From an uncultured Gammaproteobacteria bacterium (GTDB lineage: Bacteria; Pseudomonadota; Gammaproteobacteria; Arenicellales; JAANXG01), in NCBI GenBank assembly GCA_947258785.1, contig CAMYJT010000009.1, positions 1 to 64,000 on the forward strand: a DNA stretch of 64,000 nucleotides, read 5' to 3'. Positions within the stretch are counted from its first letter, which is position 1. Each line of letters begins with the position of its first letter. This document shows, piece by piece, positions 34,987 through 43,543 of the stretch. The notes under the pieces are model-generated. The model worked only from the letters and a program-made list of their open reading frames with translations. It was not told the origin of the DNA and ran no database searches. A program made the translations under genes and the position numbers.

Positions 34987-35212
34987 TGGTCGGGAAACCC
35001 AAGCGCGCGATGTTGTACATGACCGAAAACATGAAACAAACAATGACAGCGATAAAACGTGCGCGCTGCTTCTGCTCCACCATCTCCGATTCGTTCAGCT
35101 CCTTGTGTAGCTTTTTCTGCAGACGGCGCACGCTAATCACCCACAGTAACTTACTGACCGGGAAAAACAACAGCGCGGCCAACAGAACAACCCAAAACCA
35201 GAACATCAACAT
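34979..35212 (-). CDS. Small membrane protein (77 aa)
   Basis: Two hydrophobic helices (MFWFWVVLLAALLFFPVSKL and FIAVIVCFMFSVMYNIARLG) flank a basic, amphipathic stretch RRLQKKLHKELNESEM. There is no known family. Its stop overlaps the start of the TPR protein, so the two are probably made together. Confidence 0.6.
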   Translation of the reverse strand: MLMFWFWVVLLAALLFFPVSKLLWVISVRRLQKKLHKELNESEMVEQKQRARFIAVIVCFMFSVMYNIARLGFPTSG

Positions 35213-35284
35213 GGCAAAAATTGTAAGCCGGTTCGGGCCAACTGCAAAGTCGTATTCTTATTGAACGCCGACGGGCAATAAAAA

Positions 35285-35307
35285 GGGGGAGGGTATTCCC
35301 CTCCCCC
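35285..35307 (-). terminator. Terminator after the symporter gene
   Basis: GGGGGAGGG and CCCTCCCCC pair around a 5-base loop. On the minus strand the stem is followed by TTTTTATTG. It lies 27 bp past the symporter stop codon and separates it from the small-membrane-protein genes. Confidence 0.75.
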
Positions 35308-35333
35308 ATTAACGCTACAACTGAAGTTGATGA

Positions 35334-37289
35334 TTATAGTTCTTCGGTCGCTTCGTGGTAGTCGCCGATGTCCTCGTACAGCACCTCGATTTCTTTCTCG
35401 GGGACCGTAGACATCTCCATCTTGTAGGCGAGAAACCACATCATGAACACACCCAGTGCCCACCACAACAGCTGCCAAGCCCAGATCGAGGGTATGCCGA
35501 AGACCCAAGTGGCATAGTCGTTCGGGTTGCCGAAGATGGTGTTGCCGATGACCGCACCAGGGCCGATACCGAAGAAGAACCACACCAGGGTGATGATCCA
35601 GGCAATCGGCACCAGTCCACGTTTGGACTCGGACAGAGTGGCGTGTTCCCTCAGGAAGTTGTGGAACTTCATCCTGTGCGCAAGGTCCTCCTTGTTCTGG
35701 GTAAACGAGGAGATGATGATGGCCAGCCCCAGGTTGAAGATGATGCCCCAACCCGCCGAGTGGATGGTCCACGGCCAACGGCCCCAGGGGAAGAACTGCG
35801 CACCCAGCTTCTCGGTGATGGTGACCGCAATGAGCCCGGCCGCCAGACCGACGGTGATACCCGCCCGGGTAAACCACGGGAAGTAACACACCGACATCAA
35901 CGACGGCCACATCTGAAAGCCGTAGGCCACCGCCAGTCCGCCCAGCAACACCAAGGCGTCCGTCGCGGTGGTGGCGACCACAAGCGCCGCCAGCACGATT
36001 ACCAACACGCCGACACGGCCGAAGAACTTCTGCTGACCGTGGCTTGCCTGCGGCATGAGGAAGTGCTTGAGCAGGTCGCGGGTCAACATGCCGCCGGCGG
36101 TAGACATGTAGGCGGCACCGGTAGACTGCATAGCCGCCAGCGCACAAACCGACAACAGGCCGACCAGCCAGGGTGCGGTGTCACCCATCAGGTGAATGAG
36201 CTGCGGCACCAGCATGCCTTGCTTGCCAGCGGATTCCATCAGATCCTTACCGCCGAGCCCCGCTGCCATGACATTGTTGACCAACTCGGGATGAGCCTTG
36301 GCAAAGGCGACATCGGCCCCCAAGAGGTGGCCACCCAAACCCTGCATCGCCGTGAACAGGAACAGAATAATGCCGATGCCAAACGACGATGCCCACACCT
36401 GCTGCGGCGCGAACGGGCGCGGATCGGTGTTGGAGAACGCCCACATGGTGAAGGCCGGGGCCGAATGAATGCCCATCAGCGCGAACATGTAGGTCAGAAT
36501 CATTATCCCGGTCCAGGCCCCGCCAACCGGATTCTCGACACCGAGTCCGGCGACAAACTGAATCACGCCGGGTATGGCGATGTAGTGGCTGTAGCCGTCG
36601 GCCGTCTTCTTAGTGTCATCCAGGGCCAACTGGGCGATGCCTTTGTTGAGCTGCTCCCAGCCGCCGACAAAGGATATCGCGATGATGCCGAGGGCGACGA
36701 TACCGCCTGCGAGCAGAACACACTGCACCGTGTCCACATAGGCCACCGCGCGCAGACCGCCGGAGGCCACGTAGATGAACACAACCGCGGACAACAGCCA
36801 CATGCCGACTTCAACGCCCAACAGACCGTCGGTCAGTACGTTGAACAGGAAGCCGGACGCTCGCAGCTGCAAACCGAGATACGGCACCGAAAAACACAGC
36901 GCCACCAGCACCACAAGGAGCCGAATAATGTCCGACTTGAAGTAGTGCGACAGCATCTCACCGGGCGTCACGAAGCCGAAGCGTTTGCCCAGCATCCACT
37001 GGCGCTTCAGGAACATGACCCCGGTAAATGGGATTGTAATGGCGTAGAACGAAGCATAAGCGTACTGGAACCCGTCTCGATAGAGCAGGCCCGGATGACC
37101 CATGAACGTCCAGCCGGAGAAGGATGTTGCGGTTGCCGCGAGTACGAATACCCACAACGACAGGCGTCGGCCTGCGATGAAGTAATCGCTCGCTGTCTTC
37201 GCGGACAATGCACCTTTGATCCCCCAAAAGATGCAGTACGCCCAATACAGCAGCACGAAGATGAACAACCAGACCATTTTGGCATCCAT
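35334..37289 (-). CDS. Sodium:solute symporter (SSS/SLC5 family)
   Basis: 651 residues with about 13 transmembrane helices in SSS order. LFIFVLLYWAYCIFWGIKGA starts the protein, ATATSFSGWTFMGHPGLLYR is the early substrate/sodium region, and VASGGLRAVAYVDTVQCVLL is the family signature area (GGLRAV.WTD.x). Later helices include GLLSVCALAAMQSTGAAYMS. Members move acetate, proline, pantothenate and similar solutes with Na+. Co-location with acs and a CbrA/CbrB-like pair points to acetate or another carboxylate. The preceding 300 bp hold a sigma-54-type promoter and putative activator sites. Confidence 0.92.
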   Translation of the reverse strand: MDAKMVWLFIFVLLYWAYCIFWGIKGALSAKTASDYFIAGRRLSLWVFVLAATATSFSGWTFMGHPGLLYRDGFQYAYASFYAITIPFTGVMFLKRQWMLGKRFGFVTPGEMLSHYFKSDIIRLLVVLVALCFSVPYLGLQLRASGFLFNVLTDGLLGVEVGMWLLSAVVFIYVASGGLRAVAYVDTVQCVLLAGGIVALGIIAISFVGGWEQLNKGIAQLALDDTKKTADGYSHYIAIPGVIQFVAGLGVENPVGGAWTGIMILTYMFALMGIHSAPAFTMWAFSNTDPRPFAPQQVWASSFGIGIILFLFTAMQGLGGHLLGADVAFAKAHPELVNNVMAAGLGGKDLMESAGKQGMLVPQLIHLMGDTAPWLVGLLSVCALAAMQSTGAAYMSTAGGMLTRDLLKHFLMPQASHGQQKFFGRVGVLVIVLAALVVATTATDALVLLGGLAVAYGFQMWPSLMSVCYFPWFTRAGITVGLAAGLIAVTITEKLGAQFFPWGRWPWTIHSAGWGIIFNLGLAIIISSFTQNKEDLAHRMKFHNFLREHATLSESKRGLVPIAWIITLVWFFFGIGPGAVIGNTIFGNPNDYATWVFGIPSIWAWQLLWWALGVFMMWFLAYKMEMSTVPEKEIEVLYEDIGDYHEATEEL

Positions 37290-37467
37290 CGTGATTGCTC
37301 CCCCTTTAGTCTGGGTTGGTTGGTTAGAGTTAAGTTTCGTTAATCGTGGCCCCTGATACCGGAGACGAGCCGGTCAAGGACCTGTCGCGCTTCCATCGCG
37401 CTGCGGTGCAACACACCGCGCCACAACACTGGAATGACGATTCCGTCGTACATCGAATGCATTATGC

Positions 37468-37483
37468 AGCAATAATCATGCCG
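37468..37483 (-). promoter_or_regulatory. Sigma-54-type -24/-12 promoter for the symporter
   Basis: The minus strand reads CGGCATGATTATTGCT, against the consensus TGGCACG-N4-TTGCW. The invariant GG and GC are at the correct 10-base spacing, and only two of the other conserved positions differ. Transcription would begin near 37457, giving a leader of about 170 bases. The gene just upstream encodes a sigma-54 activator with GAFTGA, which supports the assignment. Confidence 0.6.
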
Positions 37484-37570
37484 ATATTTTCGAGTCGCCG
37501 TAGCGAAAGGAAAAGCTCAATTTCCTTGACCTTTGTCATGGAGGATGCCAGTGGTGACCGGCCACAATCC

Positions 37571-37606
37571 GTTACGTTACGTAACACCGTTACGTAACGC
37601 GGTAAC
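37571..37606. promoter_or_regulatory. Tandem GTTACGTAAC palindromes, candidate activator binding sites
   Basis: Two perfect 10-bp palindromes GTTACGTAAC (37576-37585 and 37589-37598), centres 13 bp apart, flanked by further half-sites GTTAC (37571) and GTAAC (37602). They lie about 120-140 bp upstream of the predicted sigma-54 transcription start, the usual distance for NtrC-family enhancers. Their binding protein is inferred to be the neighbouring CbrB-like regulator. Confidence 0.5.
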
Positions 37607-37786
37607 AATCGACCTCCCGGCTTACCCACCAACAACGGATTGACCGTGGGCACGGTGCACGCATTGTTCGGCCCGCACAACGAGGCAAACGGAAATCGGC
37701 GCTACGGGCCGTGGGTGCGGAATCGACCGGCCGCGACAGGGTCGGAACCTCACGCGTGGCTGAGTTCCCGCGGGCCCACCGAGCGG

Positions 37787-39130
37787 TCAGGCGCGGCGCC
37801 GGGGTATGCCGAGGCGCTGGCGTTTTTCCCACAGCGTCTTGCGGCTGATCCCCAAGCGCTTGGCAAGCTCCGTCTCGGTTATGCGGCCCTCATGTTCCCG
37901 CACAAAGCGACGAATGTAGTCGTCCAGGGAGGCGTTCGCACCAGGCCACGGACGCATCGGATCCGTCGCCCTGTCGCCCTCCGAAGTGATGGCCAGCAAT
38001 TCCGGTCCAATTTCCATGCGATCTGCTAGAATGACGGCGCGTTCAATCGCGTTCTCCAGTTCCCGAACGTTTCCCGGCCAATGGTATCGCCGGATCAGAT
38101 CCAATGCCTTGGTATGAAACGTCATGGGCGATCTGTTCAGTTGTAGACACGCCCGTTCCAGCATGTGGTGGGCCAGCGCCGCAATATCCGACCCGCGTTC
38201 CCGCAGCGGCGGCAAATCGATCTCCATTACCCGCAACCGAAAATACAGATCCTCGCGAAATCGGCCCTGTCGTACGTGCTCACTCAGGTTGCGGTGTGTT
38301 GCCGCCAATACCCGGACATCGACCCGGCGCACGGTGTTCGAACCTACTCGCCTGATTTCTCCGTCCTGCAAAACCCTCAACAACCCCGCCTGGGCACCGG
38401 GCGACAGCTCGGCGACCTCATCCAGGAACAGGGTGCCGCCGTCGGCGGCCTCCACCAGCCCTTCACGCGCCCCCACCGCGCCGGTAAAGGCGCCTTTCTC
38501 ATGGCCGAACAACTCGGATTCCATCAACTCTTCCGGAATCGTCGCGCAATTAACGGTAACAATCGGAGCGTCGTTGCGCCGACTGCTCTCGTGTATATCC
38601 CGCGCCACCAATTCCTTTCCGGTGCCCGACTCCCCCAGGATCAGTACAGTGGCATCGGTCGGGGCGACTTTACCAACGCGTCGGAACACCTCCCGCATGA
38701 GATCGCAGTCACCGATCATGCCCTTAACGGGATACTCGCGCTCTACAACCGACTTGAGCGCCGCGTTTTGTCTCTGCAGCCGCGCCCCTTTCAAGATCCG
38801 CTCCACCACAATGATCATCTCATCGTGGTCGAACGGCTTGGCGATGTAGTCCACCGCCCCCAGGCGCATGGACTCAACCGCGGACTGAATACTGGCGTAA
38901 CTGGTCATAATCAGTACAGGAGCGCCGTTGCTCTTCTTGATCACGTTGGTCCCCGGCTCCCCGGGTAATCTCAGATCGGCGATGATCAGATCGAACTGGC
39001 TGACATCGTGCTCGTTCTCGGCTTCGCGTATCGAACTAGCGCTCGCCACGGTATAACCGTGACGACCGAGCAAACGGGTCAGCGCTGAACGAATGACCGC
39101 CTCGTCATCGATAATCAGTATCTCGCTCAT
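37787..39130 (-). CDS. cbrB: CbrB/NtrC-type sigma-54-dependent response regulator
   Basis: 447 residues in three domains. The receiver domain (1-120) has phospho-acceptor D52 in LIIADLRLPGEPG. The AAA+ domain (about 135-370) has Walker A GESGTGKELVA, the sigma-54 contact loop GHEKGAFTGAVG, Walker B DGGTLFLDEVAEL and RYHWPGNVRELENAIERAV. A C-terminal Fis-type helix-turn-helix ends in LAKRLGISRKTLWEKRQRLG. Its ATG overlaps the kinase stop by 4 bp. With a kinase that carries an SLC5 domain, the pair matches the CbrA/CbrB arrangement of Pseudomonas. It probably drives the adjacent symporter and possibly acs. Confidence 0.88.
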   Translation of the reverse strand: MSEILIIDDEAVIRSALTRLLGRHGYTVASASSIREAENEHDVSQFDLIIADLRLPGEPGTNVIKKSNGAPVLIMTSYASIQSAVESMRLGAVDYIAKPFDHDEMIIVVERILKGARLQRQNAALKSVVEREYPVKGMIGDCDLMREVFRRVGKVAPTDATVLILGESGTGKELVARDIHESSRRNDAPIVTVNCATIPEELMESELFGHEKGAFTGAVGAREGLVEAADGGTLFLDEVAELSPGAQAGLLRVLQDGEIRRVGSNTVRRVDVRVLAATHRNLSEHVRQGRFREDLYFRLRVMEIDLPPLRERGSDIAALAHHMLERACLQLNRSPMTFHTKALDLIRRYHWPGNVRELENAIERAVILADRMEIGPELLAITSEGDRATDPMRPWPGANASLDDYIRRFVREHEGRITETELAKRLGISRKTLWEKRQRLGIPRRRA

Positions 39131-42105
39131 AGACTCACCGCCTGTCGTGGTGACAGCGATCTTGCAAACGGCGCCTCGCGGGGTAACTGAATCCGGACTA
39201 GCGTCCCAGCCTGCGGGGCACTTTCAATGACGATCTCTCCACCATGGTCTTTAACGATGTTATAGGCCAGCGCCAATCCCAAGCCGGTGCCCTGCCCCGG
39301 TTCCTTGGTGGTATAAAAGGGTTCGAACACCTTTCCCAACTCGGCCTCTGTCATACCGGTCCCCTGGTCCCGTACCCCGACGACGATGTCATGTTTGTTG
39401 ATCGCCGTACTCACCTCGACCTGTCCGTTGCCGGCAGATGCATCGCATGCGTTGCTCAGTACATTCACGAACACCTGCAGCAGTCGTTGGCGGTCGGCAA
39501 CGATAGCAGCGGTCGGATTACAGTGGTTGACACAGGTGGTCTTTTGTCCCGTGTGACCTAATTTCACCAGCCTGATGGCCTCCTCGACGCACTCCCGCAC
39601 ATTGAATTCCTCCACCTGATTGTCATTATTGGTCCCGCTATGACTGAAACTCACCAGCGAGAGGACGATCTCACTGATTCGTTTCGTCTGTGCCAGTATC
39701 TGACCGACGCTGTTGCGTATGTCCGGATCGTGGCTTTCCACCTCAATGTTTTGCGCCAAACACGCGATGCCCGTGACCGGATTGCCGATCTCATGGGCGA
39801 CCCCGGCCGCCAGCCGCCCGATCGAGGCCAACCGCTCGCTGTGCACCAGCTCCGCCTCCAGCAGCTTGGTCTCGGTAAGGTCCTCGACCAGGATAACGGT
39901 TCCCGCGAACTGCCCGCTAACCTGTGGCAACATCCCCGACTCATCCTCCAGGGATGCCTTGTGCAGACCGAACCACCGGGACTGAAGATTCGGCATCTGC
40001 AACCTCCGGATCGACTCGCGTTCCCGGGCATCCAGGACGCCCCCCAACAGACCGTTCCAGGGGTCCTCCAACTCGTCGATGGTAATACCGACGACTTGCT
40101 GGCCTGCGATGCCCGATATTTTGCCCATTGCGTGATTCCAAATCACAATCTCACGATTCGGGTCCGCGGAACACACACCGATTGGCAACTCCTGCAATAC
40201 CTGCCGATGATAACGCCGCAGTGTGTCCAACTCAGCGGCCAGGCCTCTCAGTTGCGTGCGGGAAGCCTCGAGTCGGCCTTCCATCATACGTACGCTGTCG
40301 GCGAACGCCGTCTGTACCTGGCGGTCGATTTGCAGTTGTTCGTTGACCACCATGCGGGCCATCTCCGGACCCATAAGTCCGGACAGGTTACGTTGGATCT
40401 GATCGCGCAACTGGCGCAGTTCCGAGGGTTTGGCCTCTTTGTTGGTCAGTCCTAGGTCATTCAGCGCCTGTTCCACCTCACGCTCGGCCATGACCGGTCC
40501 CAGCGACATCGCCAGGCGTTCGACGAACTGCGCCGGCGAGGTCGCGGCCAAAACACCATGAGGTAATGTGAACGTACCGCGCGTACAGATCAGAGCACCC
40601 TCCCGTTCCTCCCGGGTCTGGCGGGTGACCAGCGACACCAGAACAAACAGAAATCCATTGACCGCTAGCGACCAGAACGTGACAAAAGTCCATTTGTCTT
40701 GATGTGTGTAGTCAAGCAGCGGCGCCAGAGAAAAGCCCAGACGCAGCTGACCGGTCTGCTCCAGCAGCGGCACGATGAGCGTCGCACACCACACCACCGC
40801 CCCCCCCGACAGGCCGACGATAAATCCATACCGATTCGCCTGCGGCCAGTACAACAATCCCACAACTCCCGGGACGAACTGGGCCACCGCCACGAAGGAA
40901 ATCAAACCCAACTCGACGAGACCCTGATTGTGTTCAAGGATCACGTAAAACCCGTAACCCGCCAGGACAATGAGTGAAATAACGATGCGCCGTCCCCACA
41001 GCAACCACCGGTAGAGATTGACCGTCGGGTCCGGATAGCTCGCGGGGAGTATGATGTGGTTGATACACATCGCCGACAACGCGACGGTGGTCACAATCAT
41101 CATTGCGCTGGCCGCCGACACGCCGCCCAGGAACGCCAGCACCGGCAACAGTTTGGAACTGCCACCGAGGGTGATTCCCAGCACAAAGTAGTCTGGGTCC
41201 ACGGTGGTATTCATGGCTGAGGCCGCCCACAGAATGGGTGGTATCGCCAGATTCAACAGCAGCAGAAACAGTGGAAACGCCCAGCTGGCGACAGCCAATG
41301 CACGGGGTTCGAGGTTCTCCGTGAAGGTCATATGAAATTGTCTCGGCAACAAAAACGCCGCCGCGAAAGACAGAAACAACAACGCCGTCCACGGACCTTC
41401 GCGCACCGGACGGTAGAGCGCCTCCAGCGCTTCGGGGCGCGCCTGCAACCACTCACCTACTTCGTTCAACCCCCCGAACACACCGAACACCGCAAAGGCC
41501 CCCACCATCAGCAGGGTCAAGAGCTTGACCAGTGACTCGAAGGCAATCGCGACCACCAGCCCCTCGTGTTTCTCACGTGGTGATATGTGACGGGCTCCGA
41601 ACAAAATGGCAAACAGAATCAAGGTCACGCAAAATCCCAGCGCCAGAACACGCGGCGTCGCCTCATGGGTCAGCACTTGGATCGACTCGGTCACCGCCCG
41701 AATCTGCAGTGCAATATACGGCAAAGTCCCGGCCAGCATGAACAGGGTTACCAGAATACCCGCCATCTGGCTGCGATAACGGAACGCAAATAGATCCGCC
41801 GCTGAGGTCAGTTGGTGTTCACGGACCAACCGCAGTATCGGCCGCAGCAAGATGGGCGTCATAACGAACGCGATGGTGACGCCGAGATAAACAGTCAGAA
41901 ACGCATAACCGTTGGTCTGCGCGAATCCAACACTGCCGTAGTAGCTCCAGGACGTCGCGTAGACACCGAGTGACAACACGTAGGTCGCGGGATGCCGTGC
42001 GATGCGGCCGGGGATACGTCCATGCTCAGTGGCATAGGCGATCAAAAACAGCAGGGACAGATAGGCGAGGGTGGCGAGAAACAGATGCGTCAGGTTGAAC
42101 GTCAT
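39127..42105 (-). CDS. cbrA: CbrA-like sensor histidine kinase with sodium-symporter domain
   Basis: 992 residues from the ATG at 42105 (MTFNLTHLFL), 1 bp after the stop of the small membrane gene. The N-terminal about 500 residues are a full SSS/SLC5-type membrane domain (GVYATSWSYYGSVGFAQTNG, IPPILWAASAMNTTVDPDYF, FVPGVVGLLYWPQANRYGFI). A linker follows, then a PAS region (VLQELPIGVCSADPNREIVI). The HisKA domain has the phospho-His at about 771 in AAGVAHEIGNPVTG. The ATPase domain shows VLSNACDASAG, VRDQGTGMTEAELG and GQGTGLGLALAYNI. All catalytic residues are present. It likely senses or transports a carboxylate or His-like nutrient. An earlier ATG at 42144 would overlap the upstream gene. 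Confidence 0.88.
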   Translation of the reverse strand: MTFNLTHLFLATLAYLSLLFLIAYATEHGRIPGRIARHPATYVLSLGVYATSWSYYGSVGFAQTNGYAFLTVYLGVTIAFVMTPILLRPILRLVREHQLTSAADLFAFRYRSQMAGILVTLFMLAGTLPYIALQIRAVTESIQVLTHEATPRVLALGFCVTLILFAILFGARHISPREKHEGLVVAIAFESLVKLLTLLMVGAFAVFGVFGGLNEVGEWLQARPEALEALYRPVREGPWTALLFLSFAAAFLLPRQFHMTFTENLEPRALAVASWAFPLFLLLLNLAIPPILWAASAMNTTVDPDYFVLGITLGGSSKLLPVLAFLGGVSAASAMMIVTTVALSAMCINHIILPASYPDPTVNLYRWLLWGRRIVISLIVLAGYGFYVILEHNQGLVELGLISFVAVAQFVPGVVGLLYWPQANRYGFIVGLSGGAVVWCATLIVPLLEQTGQLRLGFSLAPLLDYTHQDKWTFVTFWSLAVNGFLFVLVSLVTRQTREEREGALICTRGTFTLPHGVLAATSPAQFVERLAMSLGPVMAEREVEQALNDLGLTNKEAKPSELRQLRDQIQRNLSGLMGPEMARMVVNEQLQIDRQVQTAFADSVRMMEGRLEASRTQLRGLAAELDTLRRYHRQVLQELPIGVCSADPNREIVIWNHAMGKISGIAGQQVVGITIDELEDPWNGLLGGVLDARERESIRRLQMPNLQSRWFGLHKASLEDESGMLPQVSGQFAGTVILVEDLTETKLLEAELVHSERLASIGRLAAGVAHEIGNPVTGIACLAQNIEVESHDPDIRNSVGQILAQTKRISEIVLSLVSFSHSGTNNDNQVEEFNVRECVEEAIRLVKLGHTGQKTTCVNHCNPTAAIVADRQRLLQVFVNVLSNACDASAGNGQVEVSTAINKHDIVVGVRDQGTGMTEAELGKVFEPFYTTKEPGQGTGLGLALAYNIVKDHGGEIVIESAPQAGTLVRIQLPREAPFARSLSPRQAVSL

Positions 42106-42106
42106 G

Positions 42107-42295
42107 TCACTCGCGCCGGTACTGCAACCAAGCGGTGAGCGCAATGATGATGAACCACAACAGATAAATCAGGTACCAGGGACTGTCGTCCTGCGCCCAC
42201 CAGTACACCAAGGGGGTGGCGAACAGCAACAGCGCCAGCATCACCAGCAGCAGTATTCGCTCGACACGCCGCCCAGGTTCGGTTGTCATCGCCAT
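42107..42295 (-). CDS. Small membrane protein before the CbrA-like kinase
   Basis: 62 residues with two helices: ILLLVMLALLLFATPLVYWW and YLIYLLWFIIIALTAWLQYR. Its position directly before a cbrA-like gene matches the small CbrX-type frame described upstream of cbrA in Pseudomonas, and small accessory subunits are also common with sodium symporters. The start could be 42295 (MAMTTEP) or 42289; no strong Shine-Dalgarno decides it. Confidence 0.6.
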   Translation of the reverse strand: MAMTTEPGRRVERILLLVMLALLLFATPLVYWWAQDDSPWYLIYLLWFIIIALTAWLQYRRE

Positions 42296-42316
42296 CGCTG
42301 TAGGGTAGCAGATCAT

Positions 42317-42331
42317 GTTACGAAAAGTAAC
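42317..42331. promoter_or_regulatory. GTTAC-N5-GTAAC inverted repeat
   Basis: GTTACGAAAAGTAAC uses the same half-sites as the tandem palindromes at 37571-37606, but with a 5-base spacer. It lies about 22 bp upstream of the start of the small-protein/kinase/regulator operon, consistent with autoregulation. The spacing differs, so the match is tentative. Confidence 0.35.
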
Positions 42332-42374
42332 GTACTCGTGTGCATGGGCCGATAGGCCGACGGCGGCCGGGCCG

Positions 42375-42392
42375 ATTTACCGATCGGTAAAT
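42375..42392. promoter_or_regulatory. Perfect 18-bp palindrome, candidate repressor operator for the Mrp operon
   Basis: ATTTACCGATCGGTAAAT is exactly self-complementary and sits in the 130-bp divergent region between the kinase operon and mrpE, 55 bp before the mrpE start. The CCGATCGG core with flanking TTTA/TAAA resembles TetR-type operators. No TetR gene lies in the window. Confidence 0.5.
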
Positions 42393-42447
42393 TGGCGGGT
42401 ACACTACCGGGCTGGCCTGTCTCGTGTCGGAAAGCGACCACTGCCCA

Positions 42448-42924
42448 ATGCGTAAAACGATCAGCCTGCTGGTATTGTTGTTTTCGATCTGGCTGCTGTT
42501 GTCGGGGCATTTAGAACCCCTGCTGCTGATCCTCGGCGGCCTATCCTGTTTGTTTATCGTTTGGATTGCCGTTCGGCAGGACGTCGTGGACCATGAAGGC
42601 CATCCCTTGAACCTGCATCCACTGCGGTGGCTGCGCTACTCTCTGTGGCTAATCGGTGAAATTGTCAAATCCAACATCGATGTCGCCAAGCGCATCTGGA
42701 ACCCGAAACTGCCGATCACTCCAACGGTGACGGTACTGCCGGCCGAAATGATCGACCTGGGTCAGGTTATCTACGCCAACTCCATCACCCTCACACCGGG
42801 CACCGTATCCATCGACGTCCAGGACAATCGGATAACTGTGCACGCACTGTCCCGTGACGCGGCCGAACAGCTGCAGCGGGGTGACATGCTGCGCCGAATT
42901 CAGCACGTGATCAAGGAATCATGA
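42448..42924 (+). CDS. mrpE: Mrp-type Na+/H+ antiporter subunit E
   Basis: 158 residues from the ATG at 42448 (MRKTISLL); a GTG at 42424 would add eight residues. Two or three N-terminal membrane helices (LLVLLFSIWLLLSGHLEPLL) are followed by the conserved LRYSLWLIGEIVKSNIDVAK and the cytoplasmic part ANSITLTPGTVSIDVQDN, diagnostic of MrpE/MnhE. First gene of the antiporter operon. Its stop overlaps the mrpF start by 4 bp. Confidence 0.9.
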   Translation: MRKTISLLVLLFSIWLLLSGHLEPLLLILGGLSCLFIVWIAVRQDVVDHEGHPLNLHPLRWLRYSLWLIGEIVKSNIDVAKRIWNPKLPITPTVTVLPAEMIDLGQVIYANSITLTPGTVSIDVQDNRITVHALSRDAAEQLQRGDMLRRIQHVIKES

Positions 42925-43199
42925 TCTACGCGGCGGCGGCGTGCGCGATCCTGTTGACCATGGTCTTGACCCTGAGCCGGGGCATACTGGGCCCGACCAC
43001 CTATGATCGCATCCTCGCCGTCAATTCGTTCGGTACCAAAACCGTTCTGATCATCGCGGTGTTTGGATATCTGACGGAGCGCCCCGACTTTCTGGACATC
43101 GCGTTCGTGTACGCGTTGATCAACTTCATAGGCACTATCGCCGTACTTAAATTCTTTGAGTACGGTGATCTAGGCGGTGCTCGACGCCCGGATCAGTAG
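42921..43199 (+). CDS. mrpF: Mrp antiporter subunit F
   Basis: 92 residues with three helices and the MrpF pattern: LTLSRGILGPTTYDRILAVN, SFGTKTVLIIAVFGYLTERP, and DFLDIAFVYALINFIGTIAV, which carries the conserved DIA. The start overlaps mrpE by ATGA. Small membrane subunit required for complex assembly. Confidence 0.92.
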   Translation: MIYAAAACAILLTMVLTLSRGILGPTTYDRILAVNSFGTKTVLIIAVFGYLTERPDFLDIAFVYALINFIGTIAVLKFFEYGDLGGARRPDQ

Positions 43200-43213
43200 A
43201 ACGCGGAGCAGGC

Positions 43214-43543
43214 ATGCAACTCCTTACCGACATAATCAGCTGGACCACAATACTGGGCGGCAGCTTTTTCGTCATCACCGGTGGTATAGGAATCCTCCGG
43301 CTGCCCGATTTCTTCACCCGCCTGCATGCGGTGAGCATGCCGGATACGCTGGGAGTCGGCCTTATTGTCATTGGTCTGGTTGTTCAGACCGGGTTCTCGC
43401 TCACCAGCGTCAAGCTGATCATGATCCTGCTCTTCATGCTGTTTACCGGACCGGCTGCAACACATGCCCTGGCCAAGGCGGCGATACATGGAAAGCTCGA
43501 ACCGTTATTGTTCAACAAGGAAGAAAGCTCATCGAGCTCCTGA
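43214..43543 (+). CDS. mrpG: Mrp antiporter subunit G
   Basis: 109 residues. The MrpG signature GGSFFVITGGIGILRLPDFF, then TRLHAVSMPDTLGVGLIVIG, is clear, with three helices. It ends in a Ser-rich tail (EESSSSS). The last 13 bases overlap the probable start region of the fused A-tail/B gene. Confidence 0.92.
   Translation: MQLLTDIISWTTILGGSFFVITGGIGILRLPDFFTRLHAVSMPDTLGVGLIVIGLVVQTGFSLTSVKLIMILLFMLFTGPAATHALAKAAIHGKLEPLLFNKEESSSSS

Noticed and set aside
35355-37343. 662-codon plus-strand open frame
   Set aside because: It lies entirely antisense to the SSS symporter. Its composition (His/Gln/Arg-rich, no hydrophobic segments) is that of a complementary-strand artefact in GC-rich DNA.
37404-37420. 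Second sigma-54-like sequence (minus strand TGGCGCGGTGTGTTGCA)
   Set aside because: The GG-to-GC spacing is 11 rather than the required 10 bases. The element at 37468-37483 has the correct spacing.
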